From Devosia sp. Root436 (lineage in GTDB: Bacteria; Pseudomonadota; Alphaproteobacteria; Rhizobiales; Devosiaceae): a stretch of 64,000 nt of DNA. The first letter of the stretch is position 1. The number at the start of each line of letters is the position of its first letter. The DNA lies in contig NZ_LMEM01000001.1 of NCBI RefSeq assembly GCF_001426345.1, forward strand, positions 458,264 through 522,263. The letters run 5' to 3'. Made by a program: the position numbers and the translations under genes. Under the pieces are notes generated by a model. That model saw nothing but the letters and a program-made list of their open reading frames with translations, made no database searches and was not told the origin of the DNA. Below are positions 63,378 through 64,000 of this stretch, one piece after another.

Positions 63378-64000
63378 TTGCGCAGCCTCGCCGTGACCAT
63401 AGACTCCGCCTTGCCTTCTCGTGCCGCCGAACCGCGCCCGGATGAAGCCATCAGCGTGCGCCTGCAGCGCCTGTGCGGCCTGCTCGGCATTGCCGGGGCG
63501 CGGTTGAGCACTCTCGCGGCCGATGGTCTTTCCCCGATTGCAACGGCCGGCACGGAAGCCGCACTGTCGGCGCTAGAAGCCCGCATGACTGCGGCCAGCC
63601 AGCCTTTGGTCCTTGGCGATACAGGTCTGCCCGCTGCGCGCTTCTATGCCGGCATCGTGCTGCCTGAAGAGGGCGACCGCCCCGCCCGGCTGCTGAGCCT
63701 GTTCGATCCGCACCCGCGCAGCCCCGGCATGGCCACCACCATTGCCGCGCTGGCCGGCGAGGTGCTGGCGCAGGCGGCCATGGCGCGCCAGCGCCGCCAG
63801 ATCGAGGAGCTGGCGCGGACGATCGCCGATTATGCGGCGCTGGAAGATCAGCGGCGAACGCTGTTCGATCGTGCCTCGGCCACCGCCCATATCGGCATCT
63901 GGCAATGCAATCTCGGGGACAACAGCCTGACCTGGACCAACGGCGTCTACGACCTGTTCGAAATCCCCCGCAACACCCCGGTCACGCGGGACATGACGCT
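63378..64000 (+). CDS. GAF/PAS-containing signalling protein (partial, runs off the window)
   Basis: An open frame of at least 207 codons that continues past the end. The TTG at 63378 has AGGAG seven bases upstream. Residues ~15-130 resemble a degenerate GAF domain; a coiled linker follows (~130-165, AQAAMARQRRQIEELART); then a PAS start with ATAHIGIWQCNLGDNSLTW and DLFEIP. The missing C-terminus probably carries a GGDEF, EAL or kinase output. It is not visible as a closed reading frame because the stop lies beyond 64000. Confidence 0.75.
   Translation, partial: MRSLAVTIDSALPSRAAEPRPDEAISVRLQRLCGLLGIAGARLSTLAADGLSPIATAGTEAALSALEARMTAASQPLVLGDTGLPAARFYAGIVLPEEGDRPARLLSLFDPHPRSPGMATTIAALAGEVLAQAAMARQRRQIEELARTIADYAALEDQRRTLFDRASATAHIGIWQCNLGDNSLTWTNGVYDLFEIPRNTPVTRDMT

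Overview
The window reads as a stretch of chromosome from a high-GC alphaproteobacterium, most likely Hyphomicrobiales and possibly Devosia-like. The grounds are an IalB-family secreted protein, SdhE, an alphaproteobacterial short-chain fatty acyl-CoA regulator, several HAAT-type ABC genes, the gyrA/coaD/ppi/ppi/queA/tgt neighbourhood, and intergenic palindromes of the kind common in rhizobial genomes. The genus is inference; no 16S rRNA gene is present. I see no prophage, insertion sequence, CRISPR array or plasmid backbone. Coding density is high and no gap over about 300 bases lacks a gene.

1-13.8 kb is mixed accessory and housekeeping DNA: a GFA-type enzyme, a SlyD-like isomerase, two convergent MFS transporters that share a CTAG stop, small stress or envelope proteins, a nucleosidase, a SleB-like lipoprotein, an orphan FliK-like/FlhB-C pair, a glycosyltransferase, a FecR-domain protein, and a 6-TM potassium channel with a C-terminal zinc ribbon. 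13.8-24.1 kb is the most system-like part. A minus-strand unit (fatty acyl-CoA-type regulator, single-domain response regulator, 78-residue membrane protein, 899-residue symporter-STAC-histidine kinase) faces a five-gene HAAT ABC transporter whose binding protein has a Tat signal. The likely theme is sensing a small carboxylate or amide and controlling its use.

24.2-31.6 kb carries 5-oxoprolinase pxpBCA, two tiny genes, tRNA-Ser(UGA), a palindromic element, quinone reductase, TerC, a split YeeE/YedE sulfur-transport pair and a UbiH-like monooxygenase. 31.7-44.4 kb is mostly core: ialB-like, mfd, sdhE, recG, glmS, glmU, a SPOR-like membrane protein, tRNA-Lys(UUU), and map. 44.4-56.1 kb continues with pgi, tgt, queA, two cyclophilins, coaD, then four accessory genes (LysE, DUF805, LysR, reductase) between coaD and gyrA. 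56.1-64 kb holds an ArsR/MFS pair, a VOC protein, a divergent HxlR/NmrA pair, an MMPL/RND exporter, a secreted protein, and the start of a GAF/PAS signalling protein that runs off the end.

The sequence-level curiosities are two copies of a ~130-bp palindrome placed just after stop codons, three further short palindromic repeats and one GC-rich hairpin repeat, a Tgt lacking most canonical zinc ligands, and a GyrA with Met at the position equivalent to E. coli Asp87.
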